Shown here piece by piece: positions 1-11,097 of a stretch of DNA of 64,000 nt. The stretch spans positions 147,523,642-147,587,641 of the forward strand of contig NC_053489.1 of assembly GCF_905171775.1 (NCBI RefSeq), read 5' to 3'. The translations under genes and the position numbers were made by a program. Position 1 is the first letter of the stretch. Each line of letters begins with the position of its first letter. The notes beneath the pieces are model-generated. The model saw only the letters and a program-made list of their open reading frames with translations. It did no database searches and was not told where the DNA came from. The stretch is from Rana temporaria (lineage: Eukaryota; Chordata; Amphibia; Anura; Ranidae).

Positions 1-855
1 CATAGAATGCATTACGATAAAAAAAAAAATCAACCTTTACAACTCCTTTAACTTACAGTAGTTGCCTAGTCTTGTGCTTCCTCTTTATATCTCCTATCCT
101 CTATATACCTGTATTTCAATCTGGGACTATTAAAGTCATTATGTCAGCATGATGAGGACATTTCACCATTAATGCATGTCTAAACCTCAGCACTAAAACG
201 TAACCTTATCAAATCTAGAAGATTTTCCTTAAATGAACCCAAAAAATGTCTTGTCCATTAGCACAATAATATATTAGAGTTCTGGCAGTATAAACTTAGT
301 ACAATGAATAATGTCACCCCTATTATTTATTCTTTTCCTTATATGCCCTCTCTACATTATTCAGTGCCCCTATTTAAAGCTGAACTGTAGCCATCTAGAA
401 AATTCCATGTAATGCAGATGGCCTAACATTTATTCAGAAAATTTCACCCCTGTGTTAATTTACTCCAATTAACTTTAATTACTTTAATTTAATTTACTTC
501 CTTTTACTGGCTTCAATTAAAAGAACTTGCTCCTGCCAAGCTCTCTGGCTGCAGAATGGTAATACGGTACAGGCATTAGGACAGGGACTCAGGAAACAAA
601 CCATCCATGGTCCCACCCACTTATTAACTCTTCTTACATGGCCTAAATATGTAATGTGGCTGTGGGTGGGCATATCAGTGGCTATACACAGGAGATTCAG
701 CACAAAGAAGTCACTGACCACTCCCTGTTGTTCTGCATGGGCTGTCAGCAGATACAAAATGCAAACAATTTCATAAACAAAGCCTTACATCACCACAGGT
801 AATAGAAATATTTTACAACAACATTGGTCATCAAAACTATAAATATAACATTATT
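1..855. other. AT-rich DNA, no gene recognised
   Basis: I see no coding region, terminal repeat or RNA gene here. An 87-codon frame on the minus strand (494-757) has no recognisable motif and looks like chance. Confidence 0.5.
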
Positions 856-1537
856 GGGGTGGCTGTAACTTACTTTTTTTAGCTTTGAATCCACAAAGAA
901 TTTGCGCCGTAAGTTACGGCAGTGTAGTGTATCTCTCGCGGCGTATCGGCGCCTAATTCAAATCGGCGAATAGGGGGGCGTGTTTCATTTAAATGAAACG
1001 AGTCCCCGTGCTGAACGAACTGCGCATGCGCCATCCCTAAATTTCCCGTTGTGCATTGCGCTAAATGACGTTGCAAGGACATTATTGTTTTGATGTGGAC
1101 GTAAATTACGTCCATCCCAATTCACGGACGACTTATGCAAACGAAAAACATTTTTTAAATTAAACGCGGGAACGACGGCCATACTTAACATAGCAGGTTT
1201 AACTATACGCCACGAAACAGCAGCTTTAACTATACGCTGGAAAAAGCCGACTAGAGACGACGTAAAAGAATGCGACGGCCACTCGTACGTTCGTGGATCG
1301 TCGGAAATAGCTAATTTGCATACTCTACGCGTATTACGACGGGAACGGCACCCAGCGGACGCCGAAGAATTGCATCTTAGATCCGAAGGCGTACGAAGAT
1401 GTACGCCTGTCGGATCTAACCCAGATGCCGTCGTATCTTGTTTTGAGGTTTAAAAACAAAGATACGACGCAGGAAATTTGAAAGTACGCCGGCGTATCAG
1501 TAGATACGCCGGCGTACTCGCTTTGTGGATCTGCCCC
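856..1537. mobile_element. MITE of the GGGGCAGATTCAC family, left end altered
   Basis: The body closely matches the element at 23640-24345: both have the stretch around GCGTAAGTTACGGC near the left, the same CpG-rich middle, and the right end GTGGATCTGCCCC. The left terminus here is shortened: about 50 bp present in the other copy are missing, so the 3-bp target duplication cannot be confirmed. There is no coding capacity. Confidence 0.7.
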
Positions 1538-3422
1538 TAATTGTTGTTGTCAATTGGACTCTGGAAAGAAAGTCTGTTAGAATATTTTGGACTCTGGGGA
1601 CAAAAGCCACTGAGATGTAGGCTTGATTCTCCTGAGCCCAAGACCACTCCTTGTAATAGGGAGCAGGCTGTGAGTCCCCTTTGCCTTTTAACGTAAGAGA
1701 CCACCGTAGTGTTGACTAACCTAAGAGCACTGATGCTCCCTTCGTTATATGGTGAAAGGCCTGTATTCTGCTTCCTAACTCCCACTGCAGGAGAAAACCC
1801 TTCCGGATGGGCGGCCTTCTCTAGCTTCCACTTGACCCTCGTATCTGTAGACACCATATTGGCAATCATTTTAGACGCTGAAAGGTGTGCAGGTGGGAAG
1901 AAGACAGGGCCAGGAATATTCTGTTTCAGAACATTGGGATCCAGAGTCATGGCAATGGTCCTCTTCTTGATTATATTGAACTGACCCCCGAGGCACACAG
2001 AAGACTGAGTGGGCTCCAGGTGACTTCTTTCCAAATTTGAGAAGCATTGAAAAGACCTGAGGAGCTCTGGGCTCCAGCTGCCCAGAGCTCAGGTCTTTTC
2101 AATGCTCCTGAGCTCTTTTTTGGGGACAGTAGGAGAAGGACATCCACGTAACTATGCAGGCGTATTTTCCTTGTTTTGATAAAGACCATCACAACCAATT
2201 AGACCCTGGAGATACACAGGGTGATGTTGAAAGCCTGAATGGCTGGAGCTGTAGATGGTCTTGACCTACAGTGAGCCGAAGGAACTTGCAGAAATCTTCT
2301 ACAATGGGCACATGAAAGTAAGCATCTTAGGTTTATTGGAAACAAGCCAGTCACCTGTCTGGACCCCCTATGAATCAGGGACAATGTTTCCACCTTGCAC
2401 TTCTCCTTGCTGATAATTGTCTCAGGTGCATGAGGTCCAAAACCGGCCTCTGCAAGCTGTTCCTCTGAAATCTCTCACATTCAGAGACTGGCACGGCAGC
2501 ACTTTGCAACACCAGTGACTTATGTAAAGCATGAGTATATGTTCCCTTTATCTCATAGTGAGGTAAAGTCCATTGAAGTTAAACTAAGATCAGGAGGATT
2601 TCTGATGGACCATGCATGTCCCAATAGGCCCTCAGTAGCTTCTTGGATACCCGAGTTCAAGCTTTTAGCCAAATTCTGAAGGGAAATCTGGTCTCCACAC
2701 TATCTCTTCCTACTCCTATAATCCCGACCTGGTCTGTAAAAATGTGCGACTCTCATACGCTCCGAACTTTGTTCTCTAGACTGTCGTCTTCCGGCTGATC
2801 AGGCACAGGTCCTGAGGCAGGACCACAGCTTTCCAACTGTGGCCCAGGTTACGGTGCTATCCAGCTTGCCAAAAGATAAAGCTTCTTCAAAAGGAATGCT
2901 ATACTACTCCTGTTAGAGGCGGGATTCAAAAACCCGGGCTCCAGCCATAGCATTCACTTGTTGTAACTGACAAGAGCATAGCCCGCGCCACTATGCAGAT
3001 GATGTCAATTGGAGCCTCACTATGGAAACCGACACCAGCTCTGGCTCCTAAACCACAGTTTCTGATACTGCTCTTAAATACTGCATCCATATTCTCCATA
3101 CACATTTTTATCCTTTTCAACATGGTCACAAGAGCCCAGGCTGATTTTTGGGCTATTCACTGCATCTTCCAAGGAAAAGCGACATGCTTGCTCAGAAGGG
3201 AGGTATATCTCACGACCTTGCTCCATTCATCCAAAATTATGTCCCCTAGTTCTGTTAGGAATGAGGAGAATAGAACACTCTCTCTTAAGCTACGTCTTCA
3301 CTATTGCAACCCAAAAGTCGCATGATTTAGAGTGCAACTTTGATCAAAATCAATCAAATCATAGTAGAATCACACAGACAGCATACAAGGGCATTAGTCC
3401 AGAGCAAATCATGGAAAAACAC
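1538..3422. other. No recognised gene
   Basis: This 1.9-kb stretch contains a 165-codon open frame on the minus strand (1537-2034) that I cannot assign to any family; its amino-acid composition does not suggest a domain. It also holds the hairpin at 2043-2106. Neither terminal repeats nor a transposase is visible. Confidence 0.4.
2043..2106. repeat. Near-perfect hairpin, about 27-bp stem
   Basis: The arm beginning AGCATTGAAAAGACCTGAG is repeated in inverse orientation ending at 2106. The left arm has a 3-base bulge, and a short loop lies around 2072-2078. The transcript would fold strongly in either direction. Confidence 0.75.
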
Positions 3423-3425
3423 TAA

Positions 3426-3907
3426 GGCCCCATACGCACGATAGAATCCATCCGCTGAAAAATCCCAGCGAATGGGTTTCAGCGGATTGATTCTATGGTG
3501 TGTACAATCCAGCGGATCTGTTTCCGCGGATTTTTCTCCCATGCGATGGATTTCCAGCAGATAAATATTTGAAGACATGTCTTCAAATCTATCCGCTGGA
3601 ATCCATCCCAACGGATTGATCCGCTGGTCTGTACAGACTCACCAGATCAATCCGTCCAAAGGGATCCCCCGCATGCATCGTAATGATTCGACGCATGCGT
3701 GGAATTCCTTATATGACTGCGTCGCGCACGTCATCATCGCGGCGACGGCGCGACACGTCATCGCCAGAGGATTTCGGCGCGGATTTCGATTCGATGGTGA
3801 GTACACTCCATCGCATCAAAATCCGCGCAAATCCTTGAGAGGATTTATCCGTGGAAACGGTCCGCTGGACCATATCCGCGGATAAATCCTCCCGTGTGTA
3901 CGGGGCC
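3426..3907. mobile_element. Harbinger-like MITE, TAA target duplication
   Basis: The ends are GGCCCCATACGCACGA on the left and the inverse of GGCCCCGTACACACGG on the right, flanked by TAA at 3423-3425 and 3908-3910. Internal sub-palindromes around ATCCGCTG repeat several times. The 3-bp TWA duplication fits PIF/Harbinger. It is non-coding. Relatives lie at 6860-7189 and 8178-18882 (interrupted). Confidence 0.75.
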
Positions 3908-3910
3908 TAA

Positions 3911-4207
3911 GGCGGTAAGGAGGTAAAGCACCGCTATTATTAGTGGTGCTTTATTGTCGTTTTTGCGGCGCTATTCAGCCGCTAGCGGGCGCTTTTAACC
4001 CCTGCTAGCATCCAGAAAAGGGTTAAAACCGCCAGCAAAGTTCTGCTGCAGAGGCGGTGCAATCTATGGGCCCCTGCCCATTGATTGCAATGGGAAGAGG
4101 CACTGCAGGAGCGGTGTATACACCACTCCTACAGCACCTCAAAGATGCGGCTAGCAGGACTTTTTTGAGAGTCCTGCCAGCGCACCGCTCCAGTGTGAAA
4201 GCCCTCA
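3911..4207. repeat. Dispersed repeat fragment (CAGTGTGAAAGC family)
   Basis: The segment ends in GCACCGCTCCAGTGTGAAAG. A shorter relative with the same phrase is at about 61040-61175. The GC-rich body, with repeated CCGCTAGC-type blocks, looks like a non-autonomous DNA element. I could not define a target duplication. Confidence 0.45.
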
Positions 4208-4217
4208 GGCTTGAACT

Positions 4218-4367
4218 CAGGTAGCCATAATTGATGGTGACTTTATAGGATGCATGAGAATACCCCTGTATACACCCAGGGGTATTCTCATGCATCCTAT
4301 GGTGTAAAGTAACTTGTAACACATTGTCCCTATATGTATAATGTCACCATCGATGTTGGCTACCCTG
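4218..4367. mobile_element. Palindromic MITE, 150 bp
   Basis: The inverse ends are CAGGTAGCCATAATTGATGG and the complement of CCATCGATGTTGGCTACCCTG. The centre (about 4248-4299) is a near-perfect hairpin around GCATGAGAATACCCC. It is non-coding. The superfamily cannot be assigned; CAGG ends are compatible with hAT. Confidence 0.55.
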
Positions 4368-6107
4368 CAGTATATGTATTAACCAGAGCTCATATTTTAC
4401 ACTCTTTTGTAGAAATTGAATTTTTTCTAGTCAATAAAACAATATTTTTTTTACAATAGATATTTGTCTATTTTTGCTGCTAATAAAACCCAGTGGGGAA
4501 CTTTTCCATGTTTTTAGTGCAGAGCATATATCTATGATTATTGCACACAGCATTTAGAGAAACTGCTACAAGCTGCGTACAGAGAAATCCCAACATCAAC
4601 AGAACTAACCACTGATTGAATTTCTCCACTGAAATGACGCCACCACTGCCCCCAGCGCCCATGCGCTGAGCCCCTGGGTAGGAGTAACCCTGGGATGCCT
4701 GGCCAGAAGAGAAGGCAACGGCTTGGAACGACAATGCACTCCAACTGCCATAGACTGGAAGATACTAGAGCCAGGGAAGAAAACAGGTAAACACAAAACA
4801 CACAGACTGCTGCAATGGAATATGTAATATAAAAGTATATATCACTGCATGCGGCATGAACACAGATCTGCAATTCAATCCTGCTTCCACGATCAAACCG
4901 GACCAGGTAGGCTGATAACGCCGTACTTGGGGCAGATAGGGCCACCCGCTAGTAGCTAAGCTATCTGGCCCACTCCATACCTTTTTAGTAGCTAAGGCTT
5001 ATCAGAGTATCGTGACCTGTCTTTCCAGTAGTCGCCGAGGGCCGGTCCTGATCTCGGCGAGGAAAAAACCATCAGGCAGTCAAATAACCAAACCAATCCT
5101 TAGGAGGAGGACAAAAAAGGAACACGGCCTCTGGCTGAGAGCAAAGATTTATGCAAGTGGGTTCCTATAGGGGAGGAGTGGAGGCGGAGTTAACCCATAC
5201 GTATGCTGCCATGGAGTCTGTCAGGAAATAAAGGTTTTGGTTATACGTAGATTTGCAGCATATTTCATAATATATTACTGTTTCTTAGTTTACTTTTCTG
5301 GAAAAGAATATTGCATTGACACTCTGAAAGATATTGCCAGAAATTCTGCTTCACTTTCCGTGGCCTCTTTTCTGCCTATAACTCTTATAATTATCTCCAC
5401 AAAATGTCAAGGAGAAAGAGAAGAATGCCCTTTTGAAACCATGATGCTATATATCAAATGAAATTACATGACAGCAGCAACAGTTGTCAGGTAGACTGAG
5501 AAATCTTATTAATGTTAATGCAAAGTACTATACATTAGCTGGTTGTGTCATCAGGTTAGGCAAGAAGGAGTCACAAGGAAAAATGTTTCTAATATGTTAT
5601 ATGCTGATGGGTATTATCTACAGGCTGACAGTGATAGATTATAAGGCAGAATCCCTCCTTGACATCAGAGGAACAAAAAGAAAAAGGTCAACGTCGTGCA
5701 GCACACAAATAGAAAGTTGATTCTTACATTAGACACATTCAAGCATCAAAGTTTATGTTTGGTTAATGTTCAGCACATTCATCTGTTTTTAAAGAATGGT
5801 GAGAGAATTATTTTTAGTCTTTTTGTAGTATGCCCTAATTTCTGTCTGTCTATGGAAATTAATAATGTAGTCTATAAAATGCCTGGCACAGAAACTTTAA
5901 TTTAATTTCAAAGTGCACTGAAAAAGAATGGAGAGGTGACATGTTGGCAAATGTATAAAAACTTTGGGAAATTAAAAAAAATAAAGCATAGGTTATTTTC
6001 TTTAAAAATATATATATATATTTTCCCCTGAAATGAATTAGGTGTGTTTTTTTTGGATCCCCCCTACTTGTATTATGAATATGTATTATTTTGTCTGTTC
6101 CTATAGT
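4368..6107. other. No recognised gene
   Basis: Open frames here are short and lack motifs. The stretch is AT-rich from about 5200 on. I see no terminal repeats. Confidence 0.45.
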
Positions 6108-6175
6108 TACTGTATTTATTGGCGCTTAACACTCACTTTTTTACCCTGAAAATAGAGGGTATACTGGGCCAGATT

Positions 6176-6796
6176 CACTGAAGAGATACGACGGCGTTCA
6201 TAGAATCAGTTACGCATAGATAGCCCTTAGATCCGACAGGTGTAATTGTCTTACACCGTCGGATCTTAGGATGCAGTACCTCGGCCGCCGCTGGGTGGAG
6301 TTTGCATCGTATTCCAGCGTCGGGTATGCAAATTAGGTTTTACGGCGATCCACAACGGTTTTTCGCGTTCGTTACGTCGTTGCTAGTCTAGTTTCCCGTC
6401 GCAAAGTTAGTTGTCATTTTACCTGCCCTAACTTTACACAGCCCATGTTAAAGTATGGCCGTTGTTCCCGCGTCGAATTTCAAAAAAAAAATTATTGCAT
6501 AAGATGTCCGGGAATACGAAAGTACGCTACGCAAGTCGCCGTTTGAAAAAATGACGACACTTTGCGTAAAGCACGGCGGGAATTTCAAAACGGAGCATGC
6601 GCAGTAGGTCCGGCGCGGGAGCGCACCTAATTTAAATGACACACGCCCCTTTGAATTACGCGGGCTTACGCCGGAGGCCGCCGGCGTAAGTTTTCACACA
6701 AGTGCTTGGTGAATCAGGCACTTGCGATGAAAACTTGCGGCGGTGTAACGTATATACGATACGTTACGCCGCCGCGATTCTACGTGAATCTGGCCT
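6176..6796. mobile_element. MITE, GGGCCAGATTCAC termini, ACT duplication
   Basis: The left end is GGGCCAGATTCAC and the right end GTGAATCTGGCC, flanked by ACT at 6173-6175 and 6797-6799. The interior is CpG-rich and non-coding. Further family members are at 20000, 25887, 28163, 36855 and 58915, with close relatives at 856 and 23640. Confidence 0.8.
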
Positions 6797-6859
6797 ACTG
6801 TGCCTGCGTGTTATACGTAGGGGGCCGTGGAAAGATTTTTTCCTGAAACTTCCCTCTTA

Positions 6860-7189
6860 GGCCCCGTACTCACGACCAAACATGTCTGCTGAAACTGGTC
6901 CGCGGACCAGTTTCCGTGGACATGTTCGGTCGTCTGTACGACTCACCTCGGCCGAAAGCCCTCGCATGCGTCGAAGTGATTCGACGCATGCGTGGAAGCA
7001 TTGACCTTCCAGGGTCGCCGCATCATCATCGCGGCGACGGCGCGGCCACGTCACCGCGTTCGCTGTCCGCAGGAAATTTGGTCTGATGGTGTGTACAGCC
7101 ATCAGACCAAAATCCGCCAGCGGACATGTCCGATGAAAACGGTCCACGGACCGTTTTCATCGGACATGTCCCGTCGTGTGTACGAAGCC
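6860..7189. mobile_element. Harbinger-like MITE, TTA target duplication
   Basis: The left end is GGCCCCGTACTCACGACC and the right end is its inverse with changes (GTCGTGTGTACGAAGCC). It is flanked by TTA at 6857-6859 and 7190-7192. The inner arms repeat GACATGT and CGGTCCACGGACCG palindromes. Non-coding. Confidence 0.8.
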
Positions 7190-7438
7190 TTAAAGTTAGG
7201 GTGCGCATTATACGCCTGTGTGTGTTGTAAGCCAATAAATACGATAGCTAGTTCATCGAAGCTCTGATAATCTTAATGGTGTTGATATGATAACGTGTTT
7301 AGCTATAAAAATAAACACAATGCTCAAAGAAGCAACCGTCTTGTTTATTTACACAAAAGCTAGAGCACTAACATAAAATCTAAGAATAGTAAGACCTCAT
7401 GCACACTGTTTTTGGCTTCAGATAGTTTTTTCTACAGT

Positions 7439-7595
7439 CAATATTATTATTATTATACACAATTTATATAGCGCCAACAGATAACGCAGCGCTTTACAAT
7501 GTATAGGGGGGGGGGACAGCACAATTACAGTACAGTTCAATACAAAAGGTACAGGAGGGCCCTGCTCGTAGAGTTTACATTCTAAAGGGGGTACA
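7439..7595. repeat. Dispersed repeat with TATAGCGCC block
   Basis: Contains an ATT-repeat followed by TTTATATAGCGCCAACAG and GCAGCGCTTTACAATG. I recall this arrangement as frequent in amphibian genomes, but I cannot name the family. Non-coding. Confidence 0.3.
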
Positions 7596-7609
7596 AAAGG
7601 TAATAACGG

Positions 7610-7880
7610 CAGGGCCGTCTTAAAAGCATCACGGGCCCCTGGGCAAAGAAATCCTCTGGGGCCCCTACAACGATGACAGTGCAGGTAAACAGACATCAAG
7701 TAGGTAGGAGGCAGACTGCTTCCCCTGTGTATCTATCACTCTCAGTGCCATCATGGGGCCCCCAATTTCGGGGCAGCGTGGGCTCAAGAAACAGCTGCTT
7801 TGGGTAAAGTGCAGGGGCCCCCCATGCAGCTGGGGCCCCTGGGCAGTGCCCAGGTGTGCCCTCTCATTAAGACAGCCCTA
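7610..7880. mobile_element. hAT-like MITE, 8-bp duplication
   Basis: The left end is CAGGGCCGTCTTAA and the right end TTAAGACAGCCCTA. The flanks AATAACGG (7602-7609) and AATAATGG (7881-7888) match at 7 of 8 positions, the length expected for hAT. The inner part is rich in GGGGCCCC-type blocks and non-coding. Confidence 0.7.
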
Positions 7881-8456
7881 AATAATGGCAGAGAATATCA
7901 TGTTATCCTATGTGTCCATGCACACATAGGCTGTTATCAGCAGTTTTTGGCTGGGGTGTTTCTTGGCTTTAAAAAAAAAACTAGTGGGTTCTGGGAGCTG
8001 TTTTCACCTGTAAAAACTCTACCGTCAAAGAACACTAAAAAACGCAGCTCACCAGCATTTTTTTTACATTTTTGATCCATTGAAGAATAAAAAAAACACT
8101 AATAAACGCAAAAAAAACGCTATTGCAAAAACGTTGAAAAACTCACTGCAAAGCTACTGCCATTTTTATAACGTTAAGGCCTCGTACACACGACCGGATC
8201 TATCCGCTGGGATTGATCCGCGGATCAGTTCCAGCGGATAAATCCGGTCGTCTGTACGGCCTAGCGTATATTTATCCGCGGAGATTTCTCGGGCCGATCG
8301 ATTTCAAGCGGATATAAATTTCTTAGCATGCTAAGAAATTTATCCGCTTGAATCGGGTTCAGCGGATTGATCCGGTGATCTGTACAGACTCACCGGATCA
8401 ATCCGTCCCCTCCCCTCCCTCGCATGCGTCGTAATGATTCGACGCATGCGTGGAAG

Positions 8457-9035
8457 TGTCTTGGACCCGAGCCAAATGCCCGGAGTGTTTGGTATCTGTT
8501 TCCTGAGCCAGATTAGATAAGAAGCGTTTGTCCAAACTAAAGTAAATAATCTACACTCAGACTTGTGTCTCAGGGTGAAGACCGTTACTTCTGCTTTTTT
8601 TATTGCAAGCCGTGTCTTTTATATGGTTTACAAGTGCATTCAAAAGCACATGACCGAACACACGATCATGCTCATTAATATTCATTAATATTCAACATTC
8701 TCATTAATATGTAATATTATTCTTGTGACGTCCTGGCGTCTGGCATCTGTCTGGTTCTGTGGTTCTTAGGGACTTTTCGCTGTCCTAAAATAGTTGTTTT
8801 GCAGACTGAGTTCCTGTTCTGATAAACCATGTGATGCATCTCTGAAATACAACATTATATTAGCAAAGGGGTAAATTATGCATTACGATTATATGTGATT
8901 ATTCCTATAGCAATCAATAACCTATTTGCATACGTTATATATATATATGATCATATGTGATATGAAGCATGTGTTTGTGCATTGAAATAGGCATTTCATT
9001 ATCTTAGTTTGACTATTTTTATCACATCCACTACA
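8457..9035 (-). repeat. 3' LTR of the provirus
   Basis: This 579-bp LTR begins TGTAGTGGATG and ends CCAAGACA on the minus strand. On that strand it has a TATA box (TATAAAA, 8617-8623) followed 13 bases later by AATAAA (8599-8604). So the polyadenylation signal lies before or at the transcription start, implying a very short R region. It is identical to the other LTR except for three fewer TA units. Confidence 0.95.
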
Positions 9036-9038
9036 GCA

Positions 9039-9046
9039 CCCCCCTT
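9039..9046 (-). other. Polypurine tract
   Basis: AAGGGGGG on the minus strand, three bases before the 3' LTR. This is the expected position of the plus-strand primer. Confidence 0.75.
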
Positions 9047-9288
9047 GAAATGTCTATTTTAATCTATTTTAATCTGTCCCTGTTTTAGTCTAAGTTTCCC
9101 CACCCCAAGGCGCGCGGAGTCTAAGGTCCAGCAGGTTTTCCCCAGAGCCTCTAGTGGTGAGGATGGCTTTCGCTGCAGCTGGACCCAGGTCGCGGCCTCA
9201 AGGCTCCTACCCTATCTGTCCCTGTCATCCTGCCTATTCATGATGTGAGACTGGGAATGTCTGTAGTGGAATGTGCGGTTCTTCGTAC

Positions 9289-11097
9289 TCATCTTCCTCG
9301 AGCCCTATGTCTTGGTTCACGAACGTAGGGATTCCTTGTTCTACTGCTTTCTCTATACATTTCTTTAAACAAGGGACAAATTATCAGAGCGAGGAGAAAT
9401 AGAAAGATTAGTATGGTTATTCCTATTTGGGTTAAAATTCTCTGCCACCCGTTCATCCAACTGAAGTATTGGTCCCATGGATCTGTGATGCCTGAATTTT
9501 TCTTTAGCTCAACTGACAGATTCTTCAACTTTTTAAGGGCTACAGTGACTTGGCCATTCGGGCCGGTGTTGTCTGGAATATAGGTACAGCAAGTGGTGCT
9601 GGTCATCTTGTCTATCACAGTACAAACCCCTCCTTTCTCTGCAAATATCATATCCAGAGCCATCCGGTTCTGGAAAGTCATTTGAGAGTCGGCCTCCAAC
9701 TGTTCGGCTATTCCCTGGAATGCGTCTCTCGTGTAATTGACAAACCTTTGCTGATTGTAATATATATAATTTATCCAGTCTACATTTTTGCTAACAGTTA
9801 TTATGGGGATTAGGGCCTCTAAACCTGCTTTTACCTGGTCTCGGGCCTTGAATTCATCAGGGACCCCCCTCGGAACTCCAATGGCATCTAAATATACATG
9901 AGGGTCAAAACTTCCCGGAAGGGCTTCCCTTTTTGTCCTCTTACCCTGTGTGTTGTGAGTACCTTCCGTTAGGGTTAGGATGTGCAGAGGCATGATGGCC
10001 TTTGCAAGGGCACATTCTCCCCTCCATTGTCCTTCCAATCTGGTCCTCACTTGCATGTCTCCACATATCCAATACACATCCCCAAGGATTGACTTTGATT
10101 CTGTATTAAGTTGGCCGGGACATGACTGTAAGAAGCACAGTAACCTTTGGAGAAGTTACCTAGGTTTTTACCCCTCCCTTCATGGTGAGCATAACAAGTG
10201 TAGTTTCCAGGGTATAAGGTGATAGCTATCTTAGGTATTGAAGCACTGGTGTCTATGGGATATTCCTTTTTCCATTTTTCACATGTTAATTGGTTGGTGG
10301 AAATGTTAGCGTAGAGGCTTAGGAAGCACTCTTCCTCTTTTTTAGGTATAACTAATGGGACTGTACCCAAATGTGGCCTAGCACTACCACAGACATAGCA
10401 GTTGGTTTTATTATGTCTGCTGGCGCTATATCTCATCCATTCTAGCCAGAGATTGATTTCTGAAAGGCCGGTCTCAACCTCCATTGTATCCTTGAAGGTA
10501 GGATCTGCTATTGCAACCATGTCCTCCAGGGTCTGTACATGGGGCTTTAAGGGGTTTGGTGGGGGGCGGCAGGTTCTTGATTGGCTGCCATTCATTGTTG
10601 TTGTACATATCTTCTAGACGGAAAGACCCTCTATGACCCCAGTGACCACCTCCGAACCACCACCCCAACACATACTCTCCCTTATCGGATGGGCTCGGAT
10701 TCCGTATGTTTAGGACAAGTGTCATACTGGGCCCTGGCTTGGTGAGGGTAAGACGGGTTAGCAAGGGCTCCCCCTGGCTGTCTTTACTGTCATAGGCTGG
10801 CAGAGGGTTATATCCCCAGGGTGTCCCTGTGTTCCAAGCTGCTGCTCCCCAATTGTCACAATTTTTTCCCCATGACCCTTTAGTGACACATATATATCCC
10901 TCTCCGTCACCTTTTTTATACCGTTCTGACCTGCTGTTATGCTCAGGACATGGGAGTATCTTACACGGGTGGAAGTCAAACGTGGCTATATGGGTATCAG
11001 ATGAATTATACCAAAAAATGACCTTCCCATCTTTCTTAGTAATGGCTGCATGCTGTGCCCCAGTCAACCCACACAGACAAAGGATATATATGATCAT
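9289..11097 (-). pseudogene. env: env: SU-TM glycoprotein, broken by two frame changes
   Basis: The ATG (11097) overlaps the pol stop by four bases. The first frame (11097-10474) has a hydrophobic signal peptide and the N-terminal SU. The second (about 10595-10047, other frame) holds glycosylation sites and the CYVC motif expected for the SU-TM disulfide. The third (10077-9289) returns to the first frame and contains the SU end, a furin-type RTKR site (residues 47-50 of that frame), the QNRMALD immunosuppressive-like segment, C152 and C163-C164, one membrane span (about 215-237) and a basic tail of about 25 residues. The cysteine spacing in TM is CX10CC, not the usual CX6CC. The frame changes fall near a C6 run (about 10560) and a G4 run (about 10085). 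The mature role would be receptor binding and membrane fusion; as it reads, only fragments can be made. Confidence 0.9.

Larger units (their letters stand above)
6108..7246. mobile_element. Small palindromic MITE split by two later insertions
   Basis: The pieces 6108-6175, 6797-6859 and 7190-7246 together match, in opposite orientation, the uninterrupted 156-bp element at 59731-59886. Shared phrases include TTGGCG with ACACTCAC, the CCTGCGTGTTATACG block, and GTTAGGGTGCGC. The two gaps are exactly the MITEs at 6176-6796 and 6860-7189. Confidence 0.7.

Noticed and set aside
1537..2034. 165-codon open frame on the minus strand
   Set aside because: No recognisable domain, no splice or promoter context, and surrounded by repeat DNA. 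Described only as part of the unassigned stretch.
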